This document shows, piece by piece, positions 7,302-15,321 of a stretch of DNA of 20,637 nt. A program made the translations under genes and the position numbers. This DNA is from JBGSYJ01 sp041750915. GTDB lineage: Bacteria > Acidobacteriota > Thermoanaerobaculia > Gp7-AA8. Within the stretch, counting starts at the first letter, position 1, and the number at the start of each line of letters is the position of its first letter. Where the stretch lies: assembly GCA_041750915.1 (NCBI GenBank), contig JBGSYJ010000318.1:1-20637 (forward strand), written 5' to 3'. The notes beneath the pieces were generated by a model that was not told the DNA's origin, did no database searches, and was given only the letters and a program-made list of their open reading frames with translations.

Positions 7302-8255
7302 ATGGATTTCACTCTCGACGCCGACAGCCCGCCGCGGCGCCTCGATCAGGCCCTTGCAGATCTCCTTCCAGATCGGTCCCGCAGCTACCTGGCAAAGCTG
7401 ATCGATGAGGGGCTCGTCTTCGTCGACGGGGAGCCGGCAATGAAACGCTCCCGCGCGGTGTCACCTCTCCAGACCATCTCGATCGACATCCCGGACGCAA
7501 CTCCCCTCGAGGCCGTCTCGCAGGAGATTCCGCTCAGGATCGTCTTCGAGGACAGCGATCTGGTCGTCATCGACAAACCTGCGGGGCTCGTCGTCCATCC
7601 AGGAGCCGGGCACTCCGACCAGACCCTCGTCAATGCTCTTCTCTTCCACATCAAAGACCTCAGCGGGATTGGCGGCGTCCTCCGTCCCGGCATCGTCCAC
7701 AGGCTCGACAAGGATACGAGCGGCCTGATGGTCGTCGCAAAGAATGATGAAGCGCACCGGGCGCTCACCCGCGCATGGGGAACGCCGGCCGTCAGAAAGC
7801 AGTACCTCGCACTTGTGTATGGGGCCCCCCGAACCGACAGTGGCCGGATCGAAAAACCGATCGGACGCGATCCGAAGAGTCGCAGAAGGATGGCGATCGT
7901 TCCGGCCGGACGTGAAGCGATCACGCTCTTCACGCTCGTCGAGCGACTCGCCCACGTGTCGCTCCTCCGGTGCACGCTGCTGACCGGCCGTACACATCAG
8001 ATCCGCGTGCATCTCAAGTCGATCGGTCATCCAATCGTCGGCGATCCGGTCTACTCGGGGCCGCAGTGGAAAGGAATCCCCGACAAGCGCATTCAGAAGA
8101 CGCTCGCCGCGTTTCCCCGCCAGGCACTACATGCGACTCATCTTGCCTTCCCCCACCCTCGTACCGGCGAAGAGGTCTCGTTCGACTCGCCCCAGCCGGA
8201 AGACTTCGCCGCACTGATGACCGCATGTGGCAGGGCCGAGAGAAGTAGTCAGTAG
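7302..8255 (+). CDS. rluD: 23S rRNA pseudouridine synthase, RluA/RluD family
   Basis: Enzymes of this family isomerise uridine to pseudouridine in rRNA; RluD acts on helix 69 of 23S rRNA. The 317-residue protein has an N-terminal S4 RNA-binding domain (about 12-62, RRLDQALADLL then LIDEGLVFVDG). The catalytic domain starts near 76 with IVFEDSDLVVIDKPAGLVVH. The signature HRLDKDTSGLMV places the catalytic Asp at 136. Later family motifs are RKQYLALVYG, GRTHQIRVHLKSIGHPIVGD and RQALHATHLAFPHP. The start follows a TATACA box directly. The last codons (Arg-Ser-Ser-Gln-stop) are encoded by the first heptads of the adjacent repeat. The short segment before them shares 17 bp (8221-8237) with the REP-like repeat downstream. 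Whether it modifies the RluD or RluC sites is inferred from resemblance only. Confidence 0.93.
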   Translation: MDFTLDADSPPRRLDQALADLLPDRSRSYLAKLIDEGLVFVDGEPAMKRSRAVSPLQTISIDIPDATPLEAVSQEIPLRIVFEDSDLVVIDKPAGLVVHPGAGHSDQTLVNALLFHIKDLSGIGGVLRPGIVHRLDKDTSGLMVVAKNDEAHRALTRAWGTPAVRKQYLALVYGAPRTDSGRIEKPIGRDPKSRRRMAIVPAGREAITLFTLVERLAHVSLLRCTLLTGRTHQIRVHLKSIGHPIVGDPVYSGPQWKGIPDKRIQKTLAAFPRQALHATHLAFPHPRTGEEVSFDSPQPEDFAALMTACGRAERSSQ

Positions 8256-8485
8256 CCAGGAGTCAGTAGTCAGTAACCCCGCCCGGAGCGCCTCCACTGA
8301 AGCGGTCCGCATGTGGCAGGGCCCTCCGAGGCCCTGCCTCTTCAGGATAGTGACGATGTACGACACCTGGAGTCAGGGAGCGGGATGAATGCTCCAAATG
8401 CCGTGCCTCATTACGATTCGGAAGAGGCAGGGCCTCGGAGGGCCCTGCCACATGGGGTGCCGCAAGCTACTGACTACTGACTACT
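8244..8485. repeat. Heptad-armed inverted-repeat element (AGTAGTC type)
   Basis: The left arm 8244-8276 is AGTAGTC, AGTAGCC, AGGAGTC, AGTAGTC plus AGTAA: four heptads and five bases, 33 bp. The right arm 8467-8485 is two CTACTGA heptads plus CTACT, 19 bp. The left arm contains the rluD stop codon (8253-8255). Between the arms is a second, nested inverted repeat. It fills most of the rluD-BMP gap. Confidence 0.9.
8310..8454. repeat. 34-bp REP-like inverted pair nested in the heptad element
   Basis: Positions 8310-8343 and 8421-8454 are perfect 34-bp inverted repeats separated by 77 bp. Each arm is itself a hairpin: GGCAGGGCC, six-base loop, GGCCCTGCC. A single hairpin or a four-way cruciform could therefore form. 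This resembles paired REP sequences (BIMEs) in layout. A 17-bp piece of the arm's outer end, CCGCATGTGGCAGGGCC, recurs in the 3' end of rluD (8221-8237) and at 8307-8323. Confidence 0.92.
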
Positions 8486-8503
8486 CATTTTTCCCAGATC
8501 GGC

Positions 8504-8509
8504 TAGAAT
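8504..8509 (+). promoter_or_regulatory. -10 box for the BMP lipoprotein gene
   Basis: TAGAAT ends 15 bases before the ATG at 8525, and no Shine-Dalgarno lies between. A start about seven bases downstream would give a leader of about eight bases. No convincing -35 hexamer is visible. Confidence 0.4.
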
Positions 8510-8524
8510 CGCCCGCACTCGGCC

Positions 8525-9538
8525 ATGTACCCGTTCTCCCGCACAGCTCTGGTAACGACGATTCTCGCTGCCGGCCTGCTTGCGCTCTCATGCGCACCGG
8601 GACAGGAAGCCGACCTGGAAGGACGCCTCAGAGTCGGAATCGTCTTCGACATCGGAGGAAAGGACGACCGCTCCTTCAACGCGGCAGCCTGGGAAGGCGT
8701 CAAGCGTGCAGCGAAAGATCTTCCCGTCGTCGTCCGCGACGTCGAGCCGGGAGATCCGAATTCTCTCGAGCCCGCCATGCGCGCATTCGCAGAACGCGGA
8801 TACGACCTCATCATCGGAGTTGGTTTCGCACAGAGCCCGATCATGGAACAAGTCGCGAAGGATTATCCCGATCTCGACTTTGCCATCATCGACGGCGTCA
8901 TCGACCTCCCGAACGTCGCCTCACTCGTCTTCAAGGAGCATGAAGGCTCCTATCTCGTCGGAATGATCGCCGCCGAAAAGAGCCAGACCGGAGTTCTGGG
9001 ATTCGTCGGCGGCATGGACATTCCCCTCATCCACCGATTCGCCAAGGGCTACGAAGAGGGCGCCCGCTCAGTCGATCCCGACGTCCGCGTGATTACGAAC
9101 TTCGTCGGCGTCACCGATCATGCGTGGAACAATCCGGGCAAAGGCAAAGAGCTCGCCGTCGCGCAGATCGGCAAAGGCGCCGACGTGATCTTCACCGCCG
9201 CCGGCAACTCCGGACTAGGCGCGTTCGACGCCGCCGAGCAGTTCAAGAAATTCGTCATCGGAGTCGACTCGAACCAGAACTGGGTCAAGCCCGGCTATGT
9301 CCTCACCAGCATGGTCAAGCGCGTGGACAACGCCGTCTACACGATCATCGAGGACAAAGTGAACGGCACGTTCAACGGCGGCTTTCACGTCTACGGACTC
9401 GACAACGAAGGCGTCGGCTACTCGCTCGACGAATTCAACCGCGACCTGATTCCCGCGGAAGTGCTCGAGCGGGTCGAGGAAGCAAAGCAGAAAATCATCG
9501 CCGGAGAGATTAAGGTTACGGACGCGATGGCGCAGTGA
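8525..9538 (+). CDS. BMP-family nucleoside-binding lipoprotein (PnrA/NupN-like)
   Basis: Proteins of the BMP (basic membrane protein) family are substrate-binding lipoproteins that capture nucleosides for an ABC importer. The 337-residue product has a signal peptide with lipobox LALSC (Cys23 lipidated) and then the periplasmic-binding fold starting at LRVGIVFDIGG. The family signature DDRSFNAAAWEGV lies at 47-59. IIGVGFAQSP, AIIDGVID and IGVDSNQNW are ligand-pocket segments typical of PnrA-like proteins. It is the first gene of the transporter locus, followed by the cognate ATPase, two permeases and a purine nucleoside phosphorylase, which supports nucleoside, especially purine, uptake. A heptad element separates it from the ATPase, possibly allowing uneven expression. 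Specificity is inferred from family and context. Confidence 0.94.
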   Translation: MYPFSRTALVTTILAAGLLALSCAPGQEADLEGRLRVGIVFDIGGKDDRSFNAAAWEGVKRAAKDLPVVVRDVEPGDPNSLEPAMRAFAERGYDLIIGVGFAQSPIMEQVAKDYPDLDFAIIDGVIDLPNVASLVFKEHEGSYLVGMIAAEKSQTGVLGFVGGMDIPLIHRFAKGYEEGARSVDPDVRVITNFVGVTDHAWNNPGKGKELAVAQIGKGADVIFTAAGNSGLGAFDAAEQFKKFVIGVDSNQNWVKPGYVLTSMVKRVDNAVYTIIEDKVNGTFNGGFHVYGLDNEGVGYSLDEFNRDLIPAEVLERVEEAKQKIIAGEIKVTDAMAQ

Positions 9539-9542
9539 GGAA

Positions 9543-9715
9543 AGTAGACAGTACACAGTAGACAGGAGACAGTAGAAAAGCGGGCAAGATCCTACCGTCT
9601 TCTCGAGAACTCTACGACTATTGGCGAATGGAACGAACAGGGCGAATCAATTGACGATGAGCACACAGCACGTGAAGCGGCCCTACTGTCTTCTGTCTAC
9701 TGTCTACTGTCTACT
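9543..9715. repeat. Heptad-armed inverted-repeat element (AGTAGAC type)
   Basis: The left arm 9543-9575 is AGTAGAC, AGTACAC, AGTAGAC, AGGAGAC plus AGTAG. The right arm 9683-9715 is the inverted form of AGTAGAC three times, AGAAGAC, AGTAG. Each is four heptads and five bases, 33 bp. The fourth heptad is altered in both arms. The left arm starts four bases after the BMP stop codon, and the right arm ends seven bases before the ATPase ATG. The 107-bp centre shows nothing I recognise. Confidence 0.95.
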
Positions 9716-9722
9716 CTAAAAA

Positions 9723-11231
9723 ATGCTCGAGCTCCGCAACATCACCAAGCGCTTCTCCGCCGTCACCGCGAACGACCGCGTCAACATCGCTGTCGCTGCG
9801 GGGACGATTCACGCGATCGTCGGTGAGAACGGCGCCGGCAAGTCGACAGCGATGCGGATCGCGTACGGCTTCTACACAGCCGACTCCGGAGAGATCCTCG
9901 TCGAGGGCACGCCGCGCGACATCTCTTCTCCGAAAGATGCCATCAACCTCGGCATCGGCATGGTTCACCAGCACTTCACGCTCGTCGACACGATGACCGT
10001 GACCGAGAACATCATTCTGGGCGCCGAGGGGGGCTCGCCCCTCGCCCTGAACCTCGGTGAGGCGGAGAAGAAGATCCGCGCGCTGTCCGATTCGTTCGGA
10101 CTCGCCGTCGATCCGGGCGCCATCATCGAGACGCTTTCGGTCGGCCAGCAACAGCGCGTCGAGCTTCTCAAGGCGCTCTACCGGGAAGCGCGGATCCTGA
10201 TTCTCGATGAACCGACCGCCGTCCTCACGCCCCAGGAGATCGAGGGCCTCTTCCGGATCCTGCGCACGATGCGGGAGCAGGGCAAGACCGTCGTCATCAT
10301 CACGCACAAACTCTCGGAGGTGCTCGCGATCTCGGACGAAGTAACCGTCATGCGCGACGGCAAAGTCGTCGGCGGAGTCCGCACGAGTGAGACGACCGCT
10401 GCCGAGCTCGCGCGGCTCATGGTGGGACGTGACGTCCTGCTCCGCGTCGACAAGCCGCCTGCGGACCCAGGCGAAACGGTCCTCACGGTGAGAAATCTCT
10501 CCTCGACTTCGAAGGGATCCGGAACCCCGCTCGAGAACATATCCTTCGAGGTCCGGAGCGGTGAGATCGTCGGCATCGCAGGCGTCGAAGGCAACGGGCA
10601 GACCGAGTTGATCGAAGCGATCGCAGGTCTCGCGCGCCCCGGAACCGGCTCGATGTCGCTGGGCGGAACGGATGTGTCCGGCCTCAGCGTCAGGAAGCGG
10701 CGGGAAGCCGGCATCGGACATATCCCCGAAGACCGCCACAGGCGCGGTCTGCTGCTCGACTTCGACCTCTCCGAGAACGCAATTCTGGGCATCCACTACC
10801 GGAAGCCGGCCGTTAACTCCGGCGTGATGCTCGATTCCGCTGCGATCCGTGACTGGACGACGAAGCTGATCGAAGCCTTCGACGTGCGTCCTCCAAATCC
10901 CGATCTGCCCGCGCGGTCGCTGTCGGGCGGAAATCAACAGAAGCTGATCATCGGGCGCGAGTTCGGAGACAAGCCGAAGCTCCTGCTCGTCGCGCAGCCG
11001 ACGCGCGGGGTCGACATCGGCGCGATCGAGTTCATCCACCGCAAGCTCGTCGAGCTGCGCGACTCCGGATGCGCGGTTCTGCTCGTCTCTTCGGAGCTCG
11101 AAGAAGTCACCGCGCTGTCGGACCGGCTTCTGATCATGCACGCCGGCGCGATCGCCGGCGAAGTCGACCCGCAGAAGGCAACGCTCGAAGAAATCGGGCT
11201 CCTGATGACGGGCGGGAAGGTGGCGACATGA
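9723..11231 (+). CDS. Nucleoside ABC transporter, double ATP-binding protein (NupO-like)
   Basis: This is the energising subunit of a BMP-type nucleoside importer at the inner face of the membrane. The 502 residues hold two ABC domains. The first has Walker A GENGAGKST (34-42), Q-loop in VHQHF (81-85), signature LSVGQQQ (138-144), Walker B LILDEPTA (159-166) and the His switch in THKLSE. The second has a degenerate Walker A GVEGNGQTE (287-295), signature LSGGNQQ (400-406) and VAQPTRG instead of DEPT. This asymmetry is normal in the sugar/nucleoside family. No Shine-Dalgarno is present: the start lies seven bases after a heptad arm. The stop codon overlaps an ATG (ATGA at 11228-11231) that would normally begin the next permease, but a repeat element follows instead. 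Confidence 0.95.
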   Translation: MLELRNITKRFSAVTANDRVNIAVAAGTIHAIVGENGAGKSTAMRIAYGFYTADSGEILVEGTPRDISSPKDAINLGIGMVHQHFTLVDTMTVTENIILGAEGGSPLALNLGEAEKKIRALSDSFGLAVDPGAIIETLSVGQQQRVELLKALYREARILILDEPTAVLTPQEIEGLFRILRTMREQGKTVVIITHKLSEVLAISDEVTVMRDGKVVGGVRTSETTAAELARLMVGRDVLLRVDKPPADPGETVLTVRNLSSTSKGSGTPLENISFEVRSGEIVGIAGVEGNGQTELIEAIAGLARPGTGSMSLGGTDVSGLSVRKRREAGIGHIPEDRHRRGLLLDFDLSENAILGIHYRKPAVNSGVMLDSAAIRDWTTKLIEAFDVRPPNPDLPARSLSGGNQQKLIIGREFGDKPKLLLVAQPTRGVDIGAIEFIHRKLVELRDSGCAVLLVSSELEEVTALSDRLLIMHAGAIAGEVDPQKATLEEIGLLMTGGKVAT

Positions 11232-11326
11232 AAAACCGACAAGCAGGGCGGTCCTCCCCTCTCCCCGCCCGAAACTGCGTCTCGTGCAGAAAACAAGATT
11301 CGGGGAGAGGGTGGCGCGCGCAATGA
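11228..11326 (+). other. Possible vestigial start of the permease gene
   Basis: An ATG overlaps the ATPase stop as ATGA, a common coupling between these two genes. It opens a 32-codon frame (MKNRQAGRSS...) that stops at 11326 within a repeat element. The current permease starts MNRLRV at 11535, similar to MKNR. This suggests the repeat was inserted just after the original start. It is not proposed as a functional gene. Confidence 0.4.
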
Positions 11327-11525
11327 ACCTATTCGTGAAATCCGCGCAGCTTCAAGCGCGCCGGGTGAGGGGTAGCGGCGCTGCGTCTCGCGAGATCCTT
11401 ACGTGTTCGCCCCTCACCCGGCGCGCTGAGATTGTCTCGAGCCGGAAGAGCTCCGCGGAGGGCGCGCCACCCTCTCCCCGAACTTCCGGCTGCGCAGGTG
11501 AACACAGTTCCCGACGGGGAGAGGG
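11256..11525. repeat. Nested GGGGAGAGGG inverted-repeat element inside the ABC operon
   Basis: The 303-bp gap between ATPase and permease is almost wholly palindromic. CCCCTCTCCCC (11256-11266) pairs with GGGGAGAGGG (11302-11311). GGGGAGAGGGTGGCGCGC (11302-11319) is a perfect 18-bp inverted repeat of 11462-11479. Inside it, 17 bp at 11356-11372 (GCGCGCCGGGTGAGGGG) invert perfectly at 11410-11426. The 11470-11479 copy pairs again with 11516-11525. Dispersed repeats with GGGGAGAGGGTGGCGCG and CCGGGTGAGGG cores are familiar from several GC-rich bacteria. The last arm acts as the permease ribosome binding site. Confidence 0.9.
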
Positions 11526-11534
11526 TTGGACACG

Positions 11535-12602
11535 ATGAACCGTTTGCGCGTCCTGATTTTTCCGCTCGTCGCCGTCCTCGCCGCATTCATCGTCGGCGCG
11601 CTCGTCGTGCTCGCAGTCGGCGACGATCCGATCCTCACCTACCGGCTCCTGATCGGAAGCGCGATCTCCTGGCCGGATGGCATCGGCTACACGCTCTTTT
11701 ACGCCACTCCGCTGATCTTCACGGGTCTGGCAGTCGCCGTCGCATTCCGCTGCGGACTGCTGAACATCGGAGCCGAGGGTCAGCTCTACATCGCTGCGTT
11801 TGCGACGGCGTGGGTCGGCATCACGTTCGCGAATCTCTCACCCTGGCTGCTCGTTCCACTGGCCTGCCTGACCGCGATGGTCGCCGGCGGCATCTGGGGT
11901 GGAATTCCGGGCGTCCTCAAAGCGAAGTTTGGCGCGCATGAAGTCATCAACACGATCATGCTGAACTTCATCGCCGTGGCGCTGGCGAGCTACTTCACGC
12001 AGTATCACTTCAAGACGCCAGGCGATCCGATCATGCAGACAGTGCCGATCGGCGAGAATGCGCACATCGCGCGCATTGGTGATTTCGTTCCCGGCTTTCC
12101 GGACCGTATCCCGCTGAACGTCTCTTTTTTCCTCGCGCTCCTCGCATGCGTCGTTGTCTACATCGTTCTCTGGCGTACGAAGTGGGGCTACGAGATTCGC
12201 GCAACCGGCGCGAACCCTTCCGCGGCTGAATACGGCGGGATCTCCACTGGGAAACAGATCATCATCGCGATGACGTTCTCCGGCGCTCTCGCCGGAATGG
12301 TTGCGATCAGCGAAGTCCTCGGGTATCGCTACCGCTACTACGACGGATTTTCGGCCGGGTACGGCTTTACCGGAATCGCCGTGGCTCTCCTCGGGCGAAA
12401 CCACCCGATCGGTGTCATCCTGTCCGCGCTTCTTTTCGGCGCGTTGATCCGCGGAGGGCTCTTCGTCGACATCTTCACCGAGAACGTATCGAAGGATCTC
12501 GTGCTGGTGCTGCAGGCGGTCGTGATTCTCTTCGTCGCCGCTGAGGCGCTCTTCCGCGGGCCGTTCGGCAGATGGGGTCTGATCAAGAGGTCGAAGGTCT
12601 GA
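11535..12602 (+). CDS. Nucleoside ABC transporter permease 1 (NupP-like)
   Basis: This is an inner-membrane subunit of the BMP-type nucleoside importer. The 355-residue protein is strongly hydrophobic with roughly eight to ten membrane segments, beginning IFPLVAVLAAFIVGALVVL. Family landmarks are FRCGLLNIGAEGQ, KFGAHEVINTIMLNFIA, RATGANPSAAEYGGIS (the ATPase-coupling loop) and GFTGIAVALLGRNHP. A TTG at 11526 would add three residues, but ATG at 11535 is better: GAGAGGG lies nine bases upstream. That ribosome site is part of the repeat element filling the gap to the ATPase gene. The start of the next permease follows after one base, so the two are translationally linked. Confidence 0.94.
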   Translation: MNRLRVLIFPLVAVLAAFIVGALVVLAVGDDPILTYRLLIGSAISWPDGIGYTLFYATPLIFTGLAVAVAFRCGLLNIGAEGQLYIAAFATAWVGITFANLSPWLLVPLACLTAMVAGGIWGGIPGVLKAKFGAHEVINTIMLNFIAVALASYFTQYHFKTPGDPIMQTVPIGENAHIARIGDFVPGFPDRIPLNVSFFLALLACVVVYIVLWRTKWGYEIRATGANPSAAEYGGISTGKQIIIAMTFSGALAGMVAISEVLGYRYRYYDGFSAGYGFTGIAVALLGRNHPIGVILSALLFGALIRGGLFVDIFTENVSKDLVLVLQAVVILFVAAEALFRGPFGRWGLIKRSKV

Positions 12603-12603
12603 C

Positions 12604-13473
12604 ATGGAAGAGATTTTCAGCGCAGCGCTCTTCCTCTCGACCGTCCGGCTGGCGACCCCCCTGCTGCTTGCCGCGATGGGCGGGCTCTTCTCGGAACGGT
12701 CGGGCGTGATCAACATCGCACTCGAAGGACTGATGCTCGCCGGGGCGTTCACTGCCGCTGTGGTCACTCATTACACGGGAAATCCGTGGATCGGTCTCGC
12801 CGCTGCGATCACAGCCGGCATGGCCGTCGCCGGAATTCACGCGGTTGCCTGCATCCGGTTCCGCGCGGACCAGGTCGTCAGCGGAACCGCGATCAACATT
12901 CTCTTCCTCGGTGTCCCAGCGCTGATGAGCGGCGCGCTGTTTGATTCGACCGGCGCGACACCGCAGATCCCGCAGGGCAACCTGCTGCCGTATGCGCCGA
13001 TCGTCATCGCATTTCTGATGGTTCCCATCACATGGTGGGTGCTGAACCGGACGCGATTCGGACTGCGCCTTCGCGCCGTTGGAGAAAACCCGGAGGCTGC
13101 CGACACCGCGGGCATCAGCGTCACGGCGATGCGTTATCGCGCCGTGCTGATCTCCGGCGCGCTCGCCGCAATCGGCGGCGCGTACCTGTCGATCGGACAG
13201 TCATCACTCTTCACGCGCAATATGTCCGCGGGCCGCGGATTCATCGCACTCGCCGCGCTGATCTTCGGAGCGTGGCGCCCCGTGCAGACGATGCTCGCCT
13301 GCCTGCTGTTCGGATTCGCCGAAGCCGTCTCGATCCAGATGCAGGGCGTTGCCGGCATCCCGGTGCAGTTCATTCAGATGTTTCCGTACGTTCTCACCAT
13401 CATCGTCCTCGTCGGCTTCATCGGCCGTTCGCGCGCACCGCGAGCTCTGGGGATGCCGTATGAGAAGGGTTAA
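12604..13473 (+). CDS. Nucleoside ABC transporter permease 2 (NupQ-like)
   Basis: This is the second inner-membrane subunit, which pairs with the preceding permease to form the channel. The 289-residue protein has about eight hydrophobic segments. It carries LFSERSGVINIALEGLMLAG near the N-terminus, FRADQVVSGTAINILFLG, the coupling-loop motif RAVGENPEAADTAGIS, and RGFIALAALIFGAW. All are typical of the shorter BMP-type permease. The ATG lies one base after the upstream stop, with GAAGG six bases before it inside the previous gene. A heptad element begins within 40 bp of its end, before punA. A GTTGACAGT sequence just after the stop could act as a -35 element for punA, but this is weak. Confidence 0.94.
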   Translation: MEEIFSAALFLSTVRLATPLLLAAMGGLFSERSGVINIALEGLMLAGAFTAAVVTHYTGNPWIGLAAAITAGMAVAGIHAVACIRFRADQVVSGTAINILFLGVPALMSGALFDSTGATPQIPQGNLLPYAPIVIAFLMVPITWWVLNRTRFGLRLRAVGENPEAADTAGISVTAMRYRAVLISGALAAIGGAYLSIGQSSLFTRNMSAGRGFIALAALIFGAWRPVQTMLACLLFGFAEAVSIQMQGVAGIPVQFIQMFPYVLTIIVLVGFIGRSRAPRALGMPYEKG

Positions 13474-13481
13474 GAGTTGAC

Positions 13482-13651
<170 letters not shown>

Positions 13652-13660
13652 CACAAAATC

Positions 13661-14471
13661 ATGCTCTCCAAAATCAACGCCACCGCCGCCTTCATCCGCT
13701 CGCGAACGACTCTCACGCCGGAGTTCGCAATCATTCTCGGCTCCGGACTCGGCGGCTTCGCCGATCGGGTCGAGGCCGACGTTGTAATTCCCTACCGGGA
13801 GATCCCGCACGCTGCCGCTTCGAACGTTGCAGGCCACTCGGGACGGATGATCATCGGCAGGGCCGGGGGCGTGCCGGTGCTCGTCATGCAGGGACGCGTT
13901 CATTTCTATGAAGGCTATTCGATGGACGAGGTCGTTTTTCTCGCAAGAGTGGCCGGACGGCTGGGCGTGCGTGCAGCCGTCGTGACGAATGCAGCTGGCG
14001 GCGTCAATACTTCATACGCGGCCGGCGATCTCATGCTGATCTCCGATCACATCAACATGCTCGGTACGAATCCGCTGCGCGGGCAGAACTTCGAGGAGCT
14101 CGGTCCGCGCTTCCCCGATATGACGGACGTCTACCCCGCAGAGCTTCGTCGCATTGCACGCCTGGTGTCCGAACGGATCAATGTTCCTGTGCAGGAGGGT
14201 GTCTATCTCGCGCTCTCCGGACCGACCTACGAGACTCCCGCCGAAGTCCGCATGCTTCGCGTTCTCGGCGCCGATGCGACCGGTATGTCGACAGTTCCCG
14301 AGTCGACCGTCTTCGCTCACATGAACATTCCGGTTCTCGGAATCTCCTGCATCACAAACATGGCTGCCGGCATTCTCCCGCAGAAGCTCACTCACGAAGA
14401 AGTCATGGATACGACCGCACGAGTGGAAAAGGATTTCTGCGAGCTGCTGCTGGGAATTGTGGTGGAGATGA

Positions 14472-14497
<26 letters not shown>
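13661..14497 (+). CDS. punA: Purine nucleoside phosphorylase, trimeric (PNP-II) type
   Basis: PNP cleaves purine nucleosides with phosphate to a free base and ribose-1-phosphate in the cytoplasm, for purine salvage. The 278-residue protein has the phosphate loop GSGLGG (27-32), GRVHFYEG (78-85) and TNAAGG (109-114). The base-binding GPTYETPAE has Glu191, and GMSTVPE (208-214) is followed by Asn233 in ITNMA. That Glu/Asn pair is typical of 6-oxopurine-specific trimeric enzymes (guanosine, inosine). I start it at 13661; a longer frame from 13592 would translate the heptad repeat and lacks family similarity. It follows a nucleoside importer, which fits uptake then phosphorolysis. The C-terminus (SVDSRQ-stop) is encoded by heptads. 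Confidence 0.95.
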
Positions 14498-14564
<67 letters not shown>

Positions 14565-14593
14565 CCCACTCTCATTTCTCAATTTTCTAGGCT

Positions 14594-14599
14594 TACAAT
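14594..14599 (+). promoter_or_regulatory. -10 box immediately upstream of ftsE
   Basis: TACAAT lies five bases before the ftsE ATG (14605). Transcription starting about seven bases after the box would begin at the start codon itself. GAGG before the ATG is too close for a normal ribosome site. No -35 match is evident. Confidence 0.45.
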
Positions 14600-14604
14600 G
14601 AGGC

Positions 14605-15321
14605 ATGATTCAGTTCTACCACGTCACCAAGAGGTTTGACCGGCAGTCGGTGGCGCTCCAGGATGTGAACCTGCACGTGGCGAAGGGTGAGTTCGTCTTT
14701 CTCACCGGCGCGAGCGGCGCCGGAAAGTCGACGCTCCTCAAGCTGATCCTCCGGCAGACGCGTCCGTCCGAGGGACAGATCATCGTCAACGGACGGAACC
14801 TCGCGGCGATCAAGCGTTCGCACCTCCCCATGTTCCGCCGCGAGATCGGGATGGTCTTCCAGGATTTCAAACTGATCGAACGGATGACCGTCTTCGAAAA
14901 CCTCGCGTTCATCCTGACCGTACTCTCCGTTCCGCCGCGTGAGCACAAGCTTCGCGTGATGAACACGCTGAAGGCCGTGAATCTCACCCAGAAACTCAAT
15001 GCCTATCCGCTGCAGCTTTCCGGCGGTGAGCAGCAGCGCGTCGCCATAGCACGCGCGCTCATCAATGATCCGATGATCATCATCGCCGACGAGCCGACCG
15101 GAAACCTCGATCCAGACCTCTCCAGAGAGATCATGCAGATCTTCATCGACGCGAACGTCCGCGGCTCGACGGTCATCGTCGCGACTCACGACCGCGAGCT
15201 CATCCGGCAGGCTGCGAAACGGCTGTTGATCCTAGACAAGGGCCGCATCGTCGAGCACAAGACCCCGACGGCTGAAACCGCTCCTTCAAAGGAGAAGACG
15301 GCATTCATAACGTGGGGATGA
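14605..15321 (+). CDS. ftsE: Cell division ATP-binding protein FtsE
   Basis: FtsE is the ATPase of the FtsEX complex, which at the septum controls peptidoglycan hydrolase activation through FtsX. The 238-residue protein has Walker A GASGAGKST (35-43), Q-loop Gln86 in VFQDFKLI, signature LSGGEQQR (138-145), Walker B IIIADEPT (158-165), D-loop NLD and switch His195. The family hallmark start IQFYHVTKRF is present. The length slightly exceeds the usual 220-230 because of a short Thr/Lys-rich C-terminal tail. The stop codon is followed directly by ftsX with no gap. The start is decided by a TACAAT box just before the ATG. Confidence 0.97.
   Translation: MIQFYHVTKRFDRQSVALQDVNLHVAKGEFVFLTGASGAGKSTLLKLILRQTRPSEGQIIVNGRNLAAIKRSHLPMFRREIGMVFQDFKLIERMTVFENLAFILTVLSVPPREHKLRVMNTLKAVNLTQKLNAYPLQLSGGEQQRVAIARALINDPMIIIADEPTGNLDPDLSREIMQIFIDANVRGSTVIVATHDRELIRQAAKRLLILDKGRIVEHKTPTAETAPSKEKTAFITWG

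Noticed and set aside
9711..11141. 476-codon open frame on the minus strand opposite the nucleoside ATPase gene
   Set aside because: It is a mirror of a confident ABC ATPase in GC-rich DNA, rich in Arg/Asp, with no recognisable motif.
11284..11538. 84-codon frame in the ATPase-permease gap
   Set aside because: It consists of the nested repeat, and its composition is that of translated palindrome.
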